From contig NZ_DXUU01000018.1 of NCBI RefSeq assembly GCF_019417665.1, positions 1-51,148 of the forward strand: a DNA stretch of 51,148 nucleotides, read 5' to 3'. Under the pieces are notes generated by a model. That model saw only the letters and a program-made list of their open reading frames with translations. It had not been told where the DNA came from and made no database searches. Positions within the stretch are counted from its first letter, which is position 1. The number at the start of each line of letters is the position of its first letter. The position numbers and the translations under genes are program-made. Positions 50,997 to 51,148 of the stretch are shown here, piece by piece. This DNA comes from Ruminococcus sp. GTDB lineage: Bacteria; Bacillota; Clostridia; Oscillospirales; Ruminococcaceae.

Positions 50997-51148
50997 GTTG
51001 CTTGCCGTAGAACAAACATCACGTTCCCTCTGAGATGTGCTGTTCACGAGCGGAAGCTTCGCATCCGATTTCGTCTGCAAAACGCTAAAATTACATTAGG
51101 TCACCTCTAAAAACCATAAAAACGACCTTCAACAGTGTCGCAGCAAAA

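Larger units (their letters stand above)
50406..51148. other. Non-coding right end of the window
   Basis: No convincing gene is seen in these 743 bases. They hold the inverted-repeat element and the hairpin run listed separately. The rest (50600-50820 and 50997-51148) has only short frames without Shine-Dalgarno sites or family features. The low information content and stacked repeats suggest an intergenic hot spot or the flank of an element continuing beyond the window. Confidence 0.6.

Noticed and set aside
1..51148. CRISPR arrays, tRNA or rRNA genes, complete IS elements
   Set aside because: No regularly spaced repeats, cloverleaf-type or rRNA sequence, or transposase gene was recognised.

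Overview
The window looks like chromosome of a Gram-positive, endospore-lineage Firmicute, probably a Ruminococcus-like member of clostridial cluster IV (Oscillospiraceae). The basis is a complete spoIIAA-spoIIAB-sigF operon, ClpX/ClpP/trigger-factor order, an alaS T-box, AGGAGG ribosome binding sites, sigma-A promoters with 16-17 bp spacers, and mid-range GC. The genus is inference from gene content; no rRNA or other phylogenetic marker is present. Genes are tightly packed, with many ATGA or TGATG overlaps. No tRNA, rRNA, CRISPR array, prophage or complete insertion sequence was seen.

Layout, left to right. 1-11.8 kb (minus strand): a T-box-controlled alaS operon running alaS, HIT protein, phosphoribosyltransferase, comEC, a DUF3298-like lipoprotein, holA, an RNase M5-like Toprim protein, an MBOAT/DHHW surface-acylation pair and a PHP phosphoesterase. 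11.9-13.6 kb (minus): ppa and a long PRPP synthetase. 13.9-20.1 kb (plus): MoxR ATPase, DUF58 and transglutaminase-like (TgpA type) genes, a DUF308 membrane protein and a HisK-type PHP phosphatase. 20.1-24.2 kb (plus): a thiazole operon (thiS, unknown small membrane protein, thiG, thiH, thiE/tenI-like) followed by a YczE-like membrane protein; its leader has a hairpin and a terminator but no TPP riboswitch that I can recognise. 24.2-27.9 kb (minus): tig, clpP, clpX and a 53-residue gene coupled to clpX. 27.9-32.7 kb (minus): lepB, rbgA/ylqF, rnhB, yraN, thrC, metallophosphoesterase. 33-36 kb (minus): rplS with a structured leader, and a radical-SAM/DUF2344 pair. 36.2-38.7 kb (minus): spoIIA operon preceded by a further sigma-70 gene. 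38.9-39.7 kb (plus): a small Cys-rich protein plus a CarD-like regulator, divergent from that sigma factor. 39.8-43.1 kb (minus): panB-panC-panD-coaBC, taking ketopantoate precursors through pantothenate to phosphopantetheine. 43.4-46.9 kb (plus): a secreted repeat protein with a C39-like peptidase domain, a histidine phosphatase and a zinc-ribbon membrane protein. 47-50.4 kb (plus): an AT-rich lipoprotein, then a YtrA-type GntR regulator, ABC ATPase, permease and a glycine-rich small protein. 50.4-51.1 kb: no convincing gene, but a MITE-like inverted repeat and a run of five hairpins.

Most of the window is conserved housekeeping. The points most worth a second look are: (i) the MBOAT/DHHW pair in which both expected catalytic histidine positions are substituted; (ii) the thi operon leader and its embedded membrane protein; (iii) the hairpin run and the inverted-repeat family whose copies sit at both ends of the window; (iv) the small coupled ORF after clpX; and (v) the divergent sigma-factor / Cys-rich protein-CarD locus. 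I found no clear undescribed defence or mobile system.
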